Counted from the first letter of the stretch, positions 44,484 through 52,819 are shown. The stretch is 64,000 bases of DNA from Alphaproteobacteria bacterium (GCA_018823325.1 JAHJIJ010000011.1:186001-250000); one strand, 5' to 3'. Numbers and translations are program-made. The notes: generated by a model from the letters alone, not told the origin.

Positions 44484-44753
44484 TTAATGCTTTAGCTCGT
44501 CGTCACGCGCCAGCAAATGGGCGTAGCCGACCTCGGTCATCCACCGTGCGCGGGCCAGGTGAGTGGCGTGCATCCGCTCGGCGCGTTCCGGTTCGCGGGC
44601 AGGATCGACGTCGAAAATGACCGCGACCGCCTCTCGCCAATCGGCCCCGTCGGCGTCAGCGTCGAGCAATCGCAGATAGTCGGTGAAGTGCGCCTCGTCA
44701 TAGGGTGTGATCATCGGAAGCTCAGGCGCAATGTCATCGAAGCGGCAGCTCAT
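44484..44753 (-). CDS. small DUF2285 protein (QseM-like antiactivator)
   Basis: An 89-residue single-domain DUF2285 protein: MITPYDEAHFTDYLRLLDAD, GADWREAVAVIFDVDPAREP and HLARARWMTEVGYAHLL. Stand-alone DUF2285 proteins of this size include QseM, which binds the FseA-type activator and blocks element transfer. It lies upstream of the split activator on the same strand, and divergent from a controller-like XRE gene, as qseM and qseC do. The alternative start ATG at 44714 would still keep the domain. Confidence 0.75.
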   Translation of the reverse strand: MSCRFDDIAPELPMITPYDEAHFTDYLRLLDADADGADWREAVAVIFDVDPAREPERAERMHATHLARARWMTEVGYAHLLARDDELKH

Positions 44754-45001
44754 AGCAGCGAATCACCCCTTTTGCCCGCAACTGGAATAACGGAACTACC
44801 GCCGGAAAATACTTGCAAGTCATGCATAGCTGAACGCACCTTTTGCAGCATCAGAACCAAAATCGGGACGGCGCTCCTATGGTGCGAAGCCGCACTCGGC
44901 GTCGTTTTGCCAGCCCTTTTCACCGACATGACTCCCTTTAGGTCCTCATTGTAGAGAATACTCCGTGGTTGAATGCTCTGCAATGATTGCCTTTCGTATC
45001 C

Positions 45002-45226
45002 ATGGAAATACGAGAGGTTTTGGCCGCAAACTTGCGCCGCGCTCGCCGAGTCGCTGGCCTGTCGCAGGAAGAGTTGGCGCATCGGGCGGAAATCGACCGA
45101 ACCTACATCAGCGCGCTCGAACGGTGCGTTTATTCGGCGGGGATCGACGTTGTCGACCGACTGGCACGCGAACTGGGGCTTGAAGCTGCCGACTTGCTTC
45201 GCCGGCCCGATCGTGACGGGGAATAA
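45002..45226 (+). CDS. XRE/controller-type repressor (QseC-like)
   Basis: A 74-residue protein that is almost only a helix-turn-helix: REVLAANLRRARRVAGLSQE, ELAHRAEIDRTYISALER, DVVDRLARELGLEAADLL. Size and sequence match controller (C) proteins and QseC-like switches. ATG at 45002 preferred over TTG at 44987. The 248-bp divergent gap to the QseM-like gene should contain both promoters and operators; ATACTCCGTGG at 44959-44969 resembles the centre of C-protein boxes but this is weak. Confidence 0.75.
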   Translation: MEIREVLAANLRRARRVAGLSQEELAHRAEIDRTYISALERCVYSAGIDVVDRLARELGLEAADLLRRPDRDGE

Positions 45227-45309
45227 CGTCCGTCGCGGTTTGATCCGATGTGCACCCTTCAGAAAGCGAAGAGCCCCGCCCGGTGGTCCGGGCGGGGCGT
45301 CTGGCCGGC

Positions 45310-45639
45310 TCAACCGTCGCTGCGGCGACCGTTGGGACGCGACCAGATGAGGCTGAAGGTTTCGCCGCCTTCGTCATCGAAGAGGTTGGCGTAGATCGGC
45401 GCGTTGAAGCTGGGATCGTCGAGCTTGACCGCCAGATAGTCGCGGCCGTCGTTCGAGGTCTTGCTCCAGGCGGCACCGATTTCGGCGCGGTTGACCAGAA
45501 CCCGGTGCGATGGTGCGTTGTCGTTGGTGCGGGTGTCCTGCGGGATGATGCGGACGCCCTTGGCCTGAACCGAGAGGGTGACGATTTCGCCGGTGTATTC
45601 GCCCGAAGCCGTCTTCTTGAAGGTGCCGATGGTTGCCAT
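45310..45639 (-). CDS. DUF736 protein (second copy)
   Basis: A 109-residue DUF736 protein (MATIGTFKKTASGEYTGEIV; DYLAVKLDDPSFNAPIYANL; FSLIWSRPNGRR). It differs strongly from the paralogue in the tra operon and stands alone, preceded by a long structured leader. Function unknown; family is typical of mobile elements. Confidence 0.9.
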   Translation of the reverse strand: MATIGTFKKTASGEYTGEIVTLSVQAKGVRIIPQDTRTNDNAPSHRVLVNRAEIGAAWSKTSNDGRDYLAVKLDDPSFNAPIYANLFDDEGGETFSLIWSRPNGRRSDG

Positions 45640-45983
45640 GATGAAGTTCCTTTCCTTGGATCGAACCGCCCGATTGCGGTCTCGATGGGTGATCCAAAGG
45701 CCGGGACGGACGCCGCCGCACCGCTTGCGGCCGCAGCGTCAGCGGAGGACGGCGGGCTGCGAGTTTCTTGTTTCGCGAGGAATGACCGAAGGTCAGGGGA
45801 AGAAAGTTGCAGCCCGCCGTTGCGGCTAGGCGGACGAGGCGAAGCCGGTCCCGGCCAGATCAAACCCGCGAAGAGATCGCTGTCGGGTGGTGAGTGTAAG
45901 GGACGTAATGAATGGCGATACGGCTCGAAAAGGAGGGTTCGAACAGACCACTAAACTGGCGATTCGACTGTCTCCAGCAGGGC
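45640..45983 (-). ncRNA. structured leader upstream of the DUF736 gene
   Basis: Gene-free stretch of 344 bp. Arms 45750-45769 (CGGCGGGCTGCGAGTTTCTT) and 45800-45819 pair over 20 positions with one mismatch and one G-U, enclosing an inner hairpin TGACC-GAA-GGTCA at 45783-45795. The flanking segment AGCGGAGGACGG and the AAGAAAG arm recur in the leader of the DUF2493 gene at 55.1-55.2 kb, with compensating changes in the stem. Read as a minus-strand 5' leader RNA it would be a regulatory or protein-binding element. Confidence 0.5.
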
Positions 45984-46796
45984 TTATATTGGTGATTCGT
46001 TGGCGGCTTTCTGGCGCTCGACGTTCGCAGGTTTTCTAGACGCGGCATTGGGTGTTGGCGTTGCCGCCGGTAGCGAAATGACTGTGGGTGGTGAAAAAAG
46101 GCGGCTTGGTCCACCATCGCGGATCCATGTGGCGGTCATGGCGATGAATACCGCCAAGACAATGGCCCCGATCAGTCGATAATAGGTTTGTTCGCGTTCG
46201 ATAGAATGAACGCGGTCGGTCAGGGTCTTGTCGAGATCCTTGATTTTCTTGTTGATACCCGCGAGCGACTGTAGTTCGCCGGAAATGCCGGAGATCAGAT
46301 CAGGTGGGAAAGACTCCTGCACCGGCTGTTTGCGGGCGAGTTCCGTGGGTTTGTCTAGGCTGGCAAACCAGATAAGGAACATCGGCTGACCTTGGCGAAG
46401 ATGCACGGTTACAGGACCGGCATTGTATACCGAAAAAATAAGACGGCCGCGGAAGCCTGGATCAACTTGGAAGCCAGAGACGTTTACGAGACCGCGCCAT
46501 TTGATCTTTGCCTTAATCGAAATGAGCGCAAGCGCGGTGTTCGGAACCTCGATTTTTTCCTCCGTCAGTAGGAAGGCGAATTGTCCCGGCGGTATTGTGA
46601 AACCTTCGCCGTCGCCGAGTTGTCGGATCGTGACGTTCAGCGGGTCCTGCATTGCGTCGTTGGGAGATACGTAGACTTCTCGGCCCATGGAGAGCGTATA
46701 GGCCGAGCAATCCACCCGCTCGGGATCGAAGGGCGTCACCAAGGTGGCAAGTCGATCCTTGAGGGTTTCCCCGCTCCAGAATCCTGTCGCCACCAT
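45984..46796 (-). CDS. membrane-anchored dUTPase/dCTP-deaminase-fold protein
   Basis: A 270-residue protein from the ATG at 46796 (GGGGGA ribosome binding site). Residues 8-150 are a dCTP deaminase/dUTPase-type domain: TIPPGQFAFLLTEEKIEVP, KWRGLVNVSGF and VDPGFRGRLIFSVYNAG. The conserved Asp112 is there, but the deaminase Glu of E. coli Dcd (LEFYNSG) is replaced by Ser122, so deamination is doubtful. A coiled coil (170-202) and one C-terminal helix (about 207-225) follow, a layout that tethers the domain to the membrane. Divergent from the AbiE operon and sharing its operator region. Confidence 0.72.
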   Translation of the reverse strand: MVATGFWSGETLKDRLATLVTPFDPERVDCSAYTLSMGREVYVSPNDAMQDPLNVTIRQLGDGEGFTIPPGQFAFLLTEEKIEVPNTALALISIKAKIKWRGLVNVSGFQVDPGFRGRLIFSVYNAGPVTVHLRQGQPMFLIWFASLDKPTELARKQPVQESFPPDLISGISGELQSLAGINKKIKDLDKTLTDRVHSIEREQTYYRLIGAIVLAVFIAMTATWIRDGGPSRLFSPPTVISLPAATPTPNAASRKPANVERQKAANESPI

Positions 46797-46811
46797 CCTG
46801 TCCCCCGGGTT

Positions 46812-46891
46812 ATTTGTCAGAAATTTACTGCATGAGTCTGACAAATCATTTTCCAGATTTGTCAGAACTGCGTATACACGCTTCTGACAAA
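46812..46891. promoter_or_regulatory. four-half-site operator of the AbiE operon
   Basis: ATTTGTCAGA at 46812-46821, its reverse complement TCTGACAAAT at 46837-46846, ATTTGTCAGA again at 46857-46866 and TCTGACAAA at 46883-46891. The alternating half-sites form consecutive inverted repeats across the divergent gap between the dCTP-deaminase-like gene and abiEi. AbiEi antitoxins are known to bind inverted repeats and autorepress, so this is a likely shared operator. Confidence 0.7.
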
Positions 46892-46900
46892 GGAACTAGC

Positions 46901-47566
46901 ATGCGTGGACCTGGCCTCGATCTCAAAAGCGCCATATCGGATCGTATGATCGCTGGAGGCGTGCCTTTGGTCTGGACGCCGCAGGATTTCCTCGACCTGG
47001 GCTCTCGCGATGCCGTCGATCAGGTGCTGCACCGCCTGACACGCAATGGTGACGTACGCAGAATCGCCCGCGGTCTCTATGACAAACCGGCCCTCAACCG
47101 CCTTACGGGCAAGGCAACGCACCCTGATCCGCGTGCCGTCGTCGATGCGCTCGCGCGCCGCGACCAAGCCCGCATCCTGGTCGATGGCGTGACCGCCGCC
47201 AACGATCTTGGTCTCTCCGATGCCGTACCGGCGCGCATCGTCGTGCATACCGACGCGAGGTTGAAACCGATCAAACTTGGAAATCTTCAGATCGATTTCA
47301 AAACCACTGCGCCGAGCCGGCTTCACTGGGCCGGCCGGCCGGCCATGCGTGTCGTTCAAGCCTTGCACTGGCTGCATGACGCCGGGGGCGACACCGATCA
47401 GGCTGTCGCCAAGCGCCTGCACACCATCTTTGCCGATCCAGTTCACGGTGCGCGGATCGTCGACGATCTCCGTGGCGACATGCTCAAGCTCCCGCTCTGG
47501 ATGCAGACCATCCTGCACGATACGATGCCGACGACGTCGTCAGCCGATCGTCTGGAGACCAAGTGA
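46901..47566 (+). CDS. AbiEi/DUF6088-type antitoxin
   Basis: A 221-residue antitoxin of a type IV toxin-antitoxin pair, from the ATG at 46901 (AAAGGAA 7 bases upstream; longer frame crosses the operator). N-terminal winged helix (PQDFLDLGSRDAVDQVLHRL, DVRRIARGLYDKP; residues 30-75) and the DUF6088/AbiEi C-terminal domain (85-200). Neutralises the nucleotidyltransferase encoded next and represses the operon. Overlaps the toxin gene by 4 bp. Confidence 0.85.
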   Translation: MRGPGLDLKSAISDRMIAGGVPLVWTPQDFLDLGSRDAVDQVLHRLTRNGDVRRIARGLYDKPALNRLTGKATHPDPRAVVDALARRDQARILVDGVTAANDLGLSDAVPARIVVHTDARLKPIKLGNLQIDFKTTAPSRLHWAGRPAMRVVQALHWLHDAGGDTDQAVAKRLHTIFADPVHGARIVDDLRGDMLKLPLWMQTILHDTMPTTSSADRLETK

Positions 47567-48627
47567 GCATGACAATGAGCCCCGCTCATGCCCGCTTTCT
47601 CGCGGCAGACCCCGCCGATCGCCGCGATGTGTTCATTGGTGCCGGCCAGCGGCTGGGCACTGCGCCTCAGAATATCGAGAAGGATTTCTGGGTCTGTTGG
47701 ACCCTCGACGCACTGTTCAACGGTCCGGCGTCCCACGGACCACGCTTTCTCTTCAAAGGGGGGACATCGCTATCGAAGGGCTTCGGCCTAATTCAGCGTT
47801 TCTCCGAGGACATCGACATCACGGTGTTTCGCGAAGACATTGGCGAAGGGGCGAGCGTAGCGGCACTGGAGGCGATGTCCGGCAAGAAGCGAGAGGCCAA
47901 GCTCGATGCAATCAAGGCGGCATGCCAAGCCTTTATCGGCGGGGAGCTGCTCACCCAGCTTTCGGAGACGCTGGCCAGCGCGGTGGGCGAAGATACGGCC
48001 AAGGCGAAGGTCGCACTCGATCCCGACGACGAGAGCGCGCAAAGCCTGCTTCTCTGGTATCCCAGTGTGACCGCTGAGTCCGACGGCTACATTCGTAAAG
48101 CAGTCAAAATCGAATCCGGCGCCAAATCCGCTCTTGACCCGCATGCCCGCCACAGCGTCATACCCTATCTGGCCGACGATCTGCCCGACCTTGATCTGAC
48201 CGTCGGCAACGTTACCATCGTAGATGCGGAACGCACCTTCTGGGATAAGGTCGTCATTCTCCACGGCTTGCGCCGCTGGTTCGACGCCCGGCAGGTTTTG
48301 CGTGCTGGTGGGCAGCGGGTCTCACGCCACTATTATGACGTGCATCAGTTGATGGCCGCCGGAACGGGCGCTTCAGCGTTGGCTAACCCTGAACTCGGCA
48401 GGGATTGCGTCGCGCACGCACGGATGTTCTTCAACAGCCGCGACCTCGATCTCGCCCATGCCGAGCCGGGCAGCTTTTCCCTGACGCCGACTGACGCGAT
48501 GATCGCCGACCTCCGCCGCGACTATGCCGCCATGGCGGGCATGATCTTCGGTGATGTGCCCGACTTCGATGCCGTCCTCGAAACCGTCGATATGCTCCAA
48601 CGCTCGCTGAACGAGCCGACATTATGA
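47563..48627 (+). CDS. AbiEii-type nucleotidyltransferase toxin
   Basis: A 354-residue toxin of the AbiEii/AbiGii nucleotidyltransferase superfamily; such enzymes add nucleotides to tRNA acceptor ends or other targets and stop growth during phage attack. Visible signature: FLFKGGTSLSKGFGLIQRF then SEDIDI (residues 63-88) with the GS-type motif and the DxD metal ligands; WDKVVILHGL and a C-terminal YDVHQLM helix. Start GTG at 47563 or ATG at 47569. Overlaps acpS by 4 bp. Confidence 0.88.
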   Translation: MSMTMSPAHARFLAADPADRRDVFIGAGQRLGTAPQNIEKDFWVCWTLDALFNGPASHGPRFLFKGGTSLSKGFGLIQRFSEDIDITVFREDIGEGASVAALEAMSGKKREAKLDAIKAACQAFIGGELLTQLSETLASAVGEDTAKAKVALDPDDESAQSLLLWYPSVTAESDGYIRKAVKIESGAKSALDPHARHSVIPYLADDLPDLDLTVGNVTIVDAERTFWDKVVILHGLRRWFDARQVLRAGGQRVSRHYYDVHQLMAAGTGASALANPELGRDCVAHARMFFNSRDLDLAHAEPGSFSLTPTDAMIADLRRDYAAMAGMIFGDVPDFDAVLETVDMLQRSLNEPTL

Positions 48628-49019
48628 TTATCGCGCACGGCATCGATTTAGTCGATGTCGCCCACACTGCGCGGCTGCTGACCGACCCGACCGATCAGCT
48701 CCTGACCCGATGCTTTACGAAGCAGGAACAGGAATCTGCCGGGAACGGCGCTGATCGCGCCGCCCGGCTGTCAGGACGGCTCGCCGTAAAAGAGGCCGTG
48801 ATGAAGGCGCTAGGCACGGGCTTCTCTGCAAGCGTCGGCTTTCTGAGTATCGAGGTGGTCACGCTCCCGTCCGGCGCACCCACGATCGTCTTGCATGGAG
48901 AGGCGCAGAAACGTGCCGAAATGCTCGGTATCCGTTCATGGCTTATCAGCACCAGCCATGAGGGCGACATGGCGATCGCCAGCGTGATCGGCCTCGCTGC
49001 TCAGGCTGCGCTGAGGTAG
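48624..49019 (+). CDS. acpS: holo-ACP synthase-like phosphopantetheinyl transferase
   Basis: A 131-residue AcpS-family protein: IIAHGIDLVDVAHTARLL with the Mg-binding Asp8, CFTKQEQESAG, and RLSGRLAVKEAVMKALGTG with the second acidic ligand (Glu58), ending in STSHEGDMAIASV. AcpS transfers 4'-phosphopantetheine from CoA to carrier proteins. It starts in the AbiEii stop (ATGA) and is thus the third cistron of the toxin-antitoxin operon, an unusual place. No carrier protein or synthase gene is in the window, so its target is unknown. Its last 19 bp overlap the convergent mazG-like gene. Confidence 0.85.
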   Translation: MIIAHGIDLVDVAHTARLLTDPTDQLLTRCFTKQEQESAGNGADRAARLSGRLAVKEAVMKALGTGFSASVGFLSIEVVTLPSGAPTIVLHGEAQKRAEMLGIRSWLISTSHEGDMAIASVIGLAAQAALR

Positions 49020-49891
49020 CGGATCGCCCTTGCGTCGAGATCGACCGAGATTTCGCCGCCATTATTGGCGAGAACCTGTCGCCACACCGCGAATCCTTCC
49101 AGAATCGCGCGCTCCCAATCGGCGGCGGTGGCTTCGCCAACCTCGAGGTGCGAGGTCATGCTCTGGATTGTTCGCAGCAGTCCATAATCGACCTCGATGA
49201 CGCCTTCGAGGAAGTTGTGTCTGCGCGCATAGTCGAACGCCAAGGCGGACACGCCCTCTTCGATGATCCGGGCGCGGCCACCGTCCTCCACCTCGTCGAG
49301 AAGCGGCCGGCTCTTGCGCTTGCGCTTCAGGAATGCCCGGAGGTTTGGCGACCAGCCGAGGATCGCGGCATAGGCCAGGTGGAACACGTCGTGAAAGCGA
49401 TAGCCGTCCGGATCATAGGCATTGTCGCCAAGCAACGCTCCGATGCCCTCGCCATTGATCGTCATCCGGACTTTCGGCCAGGCACTCGACCCGGGTTCCT
49501 CGACCAATCGGACGACCATCTGCCGCGGAAGCCTTTCCACGTCAGGAAATTCGGAATCACGCTCCGGCGCCTGCGCACTTGTCGGCGCGAAGCGCGCGCG
49601 CACTTTGTCGAGATTTTTTTCGGCGATCTGATCGAGGTCGAGACCGAACTTGCTCGCGACATTGGCGATGTACCATAGGAGATCGCCGAGCTCCTCGCCG
49701 ACCCGATCCTTGAACAATCGGTGCGCAGCACCATCCCGCAGATGTTTCTTATATTCGCTCAGCAACTGGCCGGTCTCGCCCGCTAGCCCAAGCATAGGCA
49801 CGATAAGCGCAGCGGCCATTTCGTCGTCGCTCGTCCCTGGCACCTGATCGGTAAGTAGCGCCTGCGCCTGATATGACTTGAGATCCATCAA
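49001..49891 (-). CDS. MazG-like pyrophosphohydrolase with extra His-rich domain
   Basis: A 296-residue protein. Residues 20-100 are an all-alpha NTP pyrophosphohydrolase: LAGETGQLLSEYKKHL with Glu39/Glu46, EELGDLLWYIANVAS with Glu67/Asp70, then IAEKNLDKVRARF. The C-terminal domain (120-290) contains GYRFHDVFHLAYAAILGWSP with His167/His171 and an EVEDGGRARIIEE stretch near 200-212, possibly a second metal-dependent site. Last gene of a six-gene coupled operon, overlapping the HMUDK-like gene by 4 bp. Likely hydrolyses a modified or canonical dNTP. Confidence 0.75.
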   Translation of the reverse strand: MMDLKSYQAQALLTDQVPGTSDDEMAAALIVPMLGLAGETGQLLSEYKKHLRDGAAHRLFKDRVGEELGDLLWYIANVASKFGLDLDQIAEKNLDKVRARFAPTSAQAPERDSEFPDVERLPRQMVVRLVEEPGSSAWPKVRMTINGEGIGALLGDNAYDPDGYRFHDVFHLAYAAILGWSPNLRAFLKRKRKSRPLLDEVEDGGRARIIEEGVSALAFDYARRHNFLEGVIEVDYGLLRTIQSMTSHLEVGEATAADWERAILEGFAVWRQVLANNGGEISVDLDARAIRYLSAA

Positions 49892-51075
49892 TATACTCCC
49901 GACTTTGGCGCTTTCTTGTTTGCGTTCGCGGTGCCAGGCCGAGATGCCTCGAACGCTTCGTTCGGCACCGCACCGGCGGCAATACGATCATTGATACCCC
50001 ATTTGGGCGGATACCAGAATTCGATAGGCTGTGCTTGGGCTGCAAACTTCTGCTTGATGCGGGTGCGGCCCGTCAGGCCCGCCGCTTCAGGATGAGCCAC
50101 CCGAGCATATTTATCGACTTCGCAGAACAAGTTCTGACAATCGATCAGCTGCAATGGCCGACCCCAGAGTGACGCAAATTCGAGGCCTAGCCGCGCACAC
50201 TCCTGTTCCTGCCGATCAGCCATCAATCGGATAAGCTCGGCATCGCTCAGCCCGCCTGTATCGGCGAAACATTTGCGCAGGCCATCGCGGGCACCAGGCC
50301 CCGGGATCACGAAGTCCATTTCTGAGAAATTGGTGACGTCGCTGTAGTTGACGTCGGTCACGAACTGATAGGCGAGGAAATCCCCGATGGTCGGATATTC
50401 GCGCAGCAGCTCGAACCCTTTTTGCATGGTGCGGGCTGCTGCGAGCTTTTCTGGAAGCGCCTGCGCCATCATCATCTCTAGCAACTTGAGATGATTCTGG
50501 TGCTTGGCCTTCCATCCAAAGGCTGAGCTGCCCGGCGGCATGATATAGGCGGCCGAATATACCCGGTGCCCCTCGGCCATAGCCCTAGTCAGAACCGCAT
50601 CATAGCGATCGAAGCGATAATCGGCGTAGGTGATCGGACCCAGCGCCCGTTCGAGCCGCTCCCAAGTCTCAATCTTGTTGAACAGCTTGAACAGCAGGAT
50701 GCGGAAGACAACCTCATCTATCGAGTTCGGCAGGTCGTCGCGGTAGATCACCTTACGGATTAAATACTGGCTGACGCGATCCGAAGCGCGGTACGCGTTT
50801 GTAAATTTGTAGACCGTCATGACCGGATTGTCAGTCCACGGCCAAGGGTTACCCAGCACACGGCGATAAAAGACGCGTTGCCGTTCAGCAGCAAAGCGCC
50901 AGTAACTGTCATATACGGCCGTCGTCTTGGCCGGCGCGAGATGGCTAGATATGATTGTAGGCGCCATGGGCGCAGAAGGCGCGGGATAATCGAAATCAAA
51001 AGTCCGCGGCGTAGCCGCAGGAATCTTGGCAGGGCGGCCGCGCTTGCGACCGCTCGTGGTACCAGTCTTTGTCAC
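49888..51075 (-). CDS. HMUDK/aGPT-PPlase-like helical protein
   Basis: A 395-residue protein. After a basic N terminus with an AT-hook-like KRGRPAK (residues 11-17), residues 56-330 resemble the helical domain of phage 5-hydroxymethyl-dUMP DNA kinases and alpha-glutamyl/putrescinyl-thymine pyrophosphorylases: YWRFAAERQRVFYRR, PWPWTDNPVMTVYKFTNAYR, SDRVSQYLIRKVIY, and DVNYSDVTNFSEMDFVIPGP. I see no P-loop. In phages these proteins hypermodify thymine in DNA. Sits between the thymidylate-synthase-like gene (6-bp gap) and the MazG-like gene (ATGA overlap). Confidence 0.62.
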   Translation of the reverse strand: MTKTGTTSGRKRGRPAKIPAATPRTFDFDYPAPSAPMAPTIISSHLAPAKTTAVYDSYWRFAAERQRVFYRRVLGNPWPWTDNPVMTVYKFTNAYRASDRVSQYLIRKVIYRDDLPNSIDEVVFRILLFKLFNKIETWERLERALGPITYADYRFDRYDAVLTRAMAEGHRVYSAAYIMPPGSSAFGWKAKHQNHLKLLEMMMAQALPEKLAAARTMQKGFELLREYPTIGDFLAYQFVTDVNYSDVTNFSEMDFVIPGPGARDGLRKCFADTGGLSDAELIRLMADRQEQECARLGLEFASLWGRPLQLIDCQNLFCEVDKYARVAHPEAAGLTGRTRIKQKFAAQAQPIEFWYPPKWGINDRIAAGAVPNEAFEASRPGTANANKKAPKSGVY

Positions 51076-51081
51076 AGCGCG

Positions 51082-51936
51082 TCAGGCCAGCTGCGCGGCG
51101 AGCTGGAGCGGCGGGGACGGTCGCTGCGCAACGGGAGCGGGTGGTGCAAGAGAGGCGCGGGCCGCCTCGATCAGCGGCTTCATCGCGCTGTCCGTCTTGC
51201 TGATCCGTTCCAGCTTGGCCACGCCGATCGTAACATTGAGGCGCGCGAGCGGAATGTCCATTTCATGGGCCATGAAGGCGGCGAGCTGGGCAAGACCGAG
51301 ATAATTACCATAGGCTTTATCGAACAACTGCTGCGTCGCGTAGAAGGCGTTCGCAACCAAACCTGCCTTGGTCGGCACGAAGCTCACATGCTGAAGGCAT
51401 GGGAAACCGAGCTGGGCGGTCGCGCTGTGGTCGCGGGCGGGATCGAAGGTAGTCGCCTGCCACATCGACCGGCGCACGCCCGGACGGCTTTCATACTGAC
51501 TCAGAATCCATTCCAACTGATTACCATCGCACGGCCCGCGACCGTACATCATCAGCCGCTCGAAATAGAGGCCTTTGCCATTAGCCTTGGGATTCTGCGC
51601 GCGATAGAAGGGGAATGCCATTTTGTAGAACTCGAAGAGCTTGGCGCGGTCTCCCTGCGCCATCGTCCAGAACCGCTGCGGAAAGATGGTATGGGCCACG
51701 TCCTCCACGTCGCGCTTCTTTTTACTGCCCAATAGGGCATCGAGCGCGGTCCGAACCCAAGGATCTTCTGGGACGTCATAGCCGTCGCCAAAGCCTTCGA
51801 TCGTGAGGACAAGAGGGGCGATCTCATTACCCGGATGCTCCAGAATATGGAGCAATGTCCGCGAATAGGCTTCGGAAATGCTTTTGGCTGTGATCATCAG
51901 CGGTTCGGGGTTGTCCGGTCGGTCTAACTTAGTCAT
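51082..51936 (-). CDS. thymidylate-synthase-like enzyme
   Basis: A 284-residue ThyA-superfamily protein from the ATG at 51936 (GGAGG upstream). Conserved pieces are EWILSQYESRPGVRRSMWQA with the phosphate-binding arginines (155-156), QLGFPCLQHVSF with the probable nucleophile Cys180, and DKAYGNYLGLAQLAAFMAHE with Asn211. The sequence is far from housekeeping ThyA, like the deoxynucleotide hydroxymethylases and related phage enzymes. Overlaps the IrrE peptidase gene by 8 bp. Substrate could be dUMP or dCMP; not determinable here. Confidence 0.72.
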   Translation of the reverse strand: MTKLDRPDNPEPLMITAKSISEAYSRTLLHILEHPGNEIAPLVLTIEGFGDGYDVPEDPWVRTALDALLGSKKKRDVEDVAHTIFPQRFWTMAQGDRAKLFEFYKMAFPFYRAQNPKANGKGLYFERLMMYGRGPCDGNQLEWILSQYESRPGVRRSMWQATTFDPARDHSATAQLGFPCLQHVSFVPTKAGLVANAFYATQQLFDKAYGNYLGLAQLAAFMAHEMDIPLARLNVTIGVAKLERISKTDSAMKPLIEAARASLAPPAPVAQRPSPPLQLAAQLA

Positions 51937-52816
51937 CTGCATCATCCTCCAAATGGCGGAATTCGGCGCGCCCGACGTAAGCCGTTCGCGCGATACGCCC
52001 GAATGCGGCCCAATCAGTTCCCGGGCGGTCAATGCGGGCCAGCCCCGGGCGCTTCGCTTCGAACAAGCGCCCGCCCTCCAGATCGGCGACCGGAGCGATG
52101 GCATCGCCATGTGCGACGGTCCCCGAGGGAAGCAGCAGCAAATGCCCGACCTCTGCATCAATCGCATGGCCGCCCGAGGCCTCGTCAGCGACAATGAGTG
52201 GGTTGGGCGTCAGTGACCCTAGAATTTGAGCGCGCAGCGTGCGCGGGGTGATCGTGCGCAACGCATCAGCCCGCTCGCGGCTGATCATCGCCTCGCCCCA
52301 TAGGAGATGCGTGACCAGTGTGGAGTACCCAACGCCGAACTGGCAGGCGATGCGGTAAATTTCGATCGGGGTCGCGGTCTCCGGCTTGAGACCACGGATT
52401 GCGAAGGCATTGCGCAGGCCCAAGGTCGGCATCAGCGCATAAGCAGCGAACGTGTCGGCGCTATACTCCTCGGGCACGTCCCACGGCCGCACCGATTGGT
52501 TCTCGCGCAACTCATCGATCGATGACCCGTGCCCGAGCAGATGATGGCCAAGCTCGTGCGCGCAATTATAAGCGCGGCGGGGCAGCGGGCGCTTGCTGGA
52601 GAGATGGATACGCGGCGGTGAGCCACGCTGGTACATTCCTTCCATATTGATGTCGTTGAAGGTCACGCGAACCCCGTGCGCTTCTGCAATCGAATAGATG
52701 CAGACAGGGCTGACCAAGTCCTTACCGACTTTCAGTCGCGCGGTGATTGCTGCCTTCATGGCCTTGTCTGCCAAGGCGCGGCGGTTGTGCATCATCGTCT
52801 TGGCATGCGCTTTCAT
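51929..52816 (-). CDS. ImmA/IrrE-family metallopeptidase
   Basis: A 295-residue COG2856 protease with zinc motif HELGHHLLGH (His87, Glu88, His91) and a C-terminal domain from about 190. ImmA/IrrE peptidases cleave partner XRE repressors upon a signal. The XRE gene lies 3 bp upstream in the same operon, giving a classic sensor-peptidase/repressor pair that would derepress the downstream nucleotide-enzyme genes. Confidence 0.9.
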   Translation of the reverse strand: MKAHAKTMMHNRRALADKAMKAAITARLKVGKDLVSPVCIYSIAEAHGVRVTFNDINMEGMYQRGSPPRIHLSSKRPLPRRAYNCAHELGHHLLGHGSSIDELRENQSVRPWDVPEEYSADTFAAYALMPTLGLRNAFAIRGLKPETATPIEIYRIACQFGVGYSTLVTHLLWGEAMISRERADALRTITPRTLRAQILGSLTPNPLIVADEASGGHAIDAEVGHLLLLPSGTVAHGDAIAPVADLEGGRLFEAKRPGLARIDRPGTDWAAFGRIARTAYVGRAEFRHLEDDADD

Positions 52817-52819
52817 AGG

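Noticed and set aside
44750..45313. Minus-strand frame of 187 codons opposite the XRE gene
   Set aside because: The plus-strand helix-turn-helix is clear; the minus product has no motif and crosses the promoter region.
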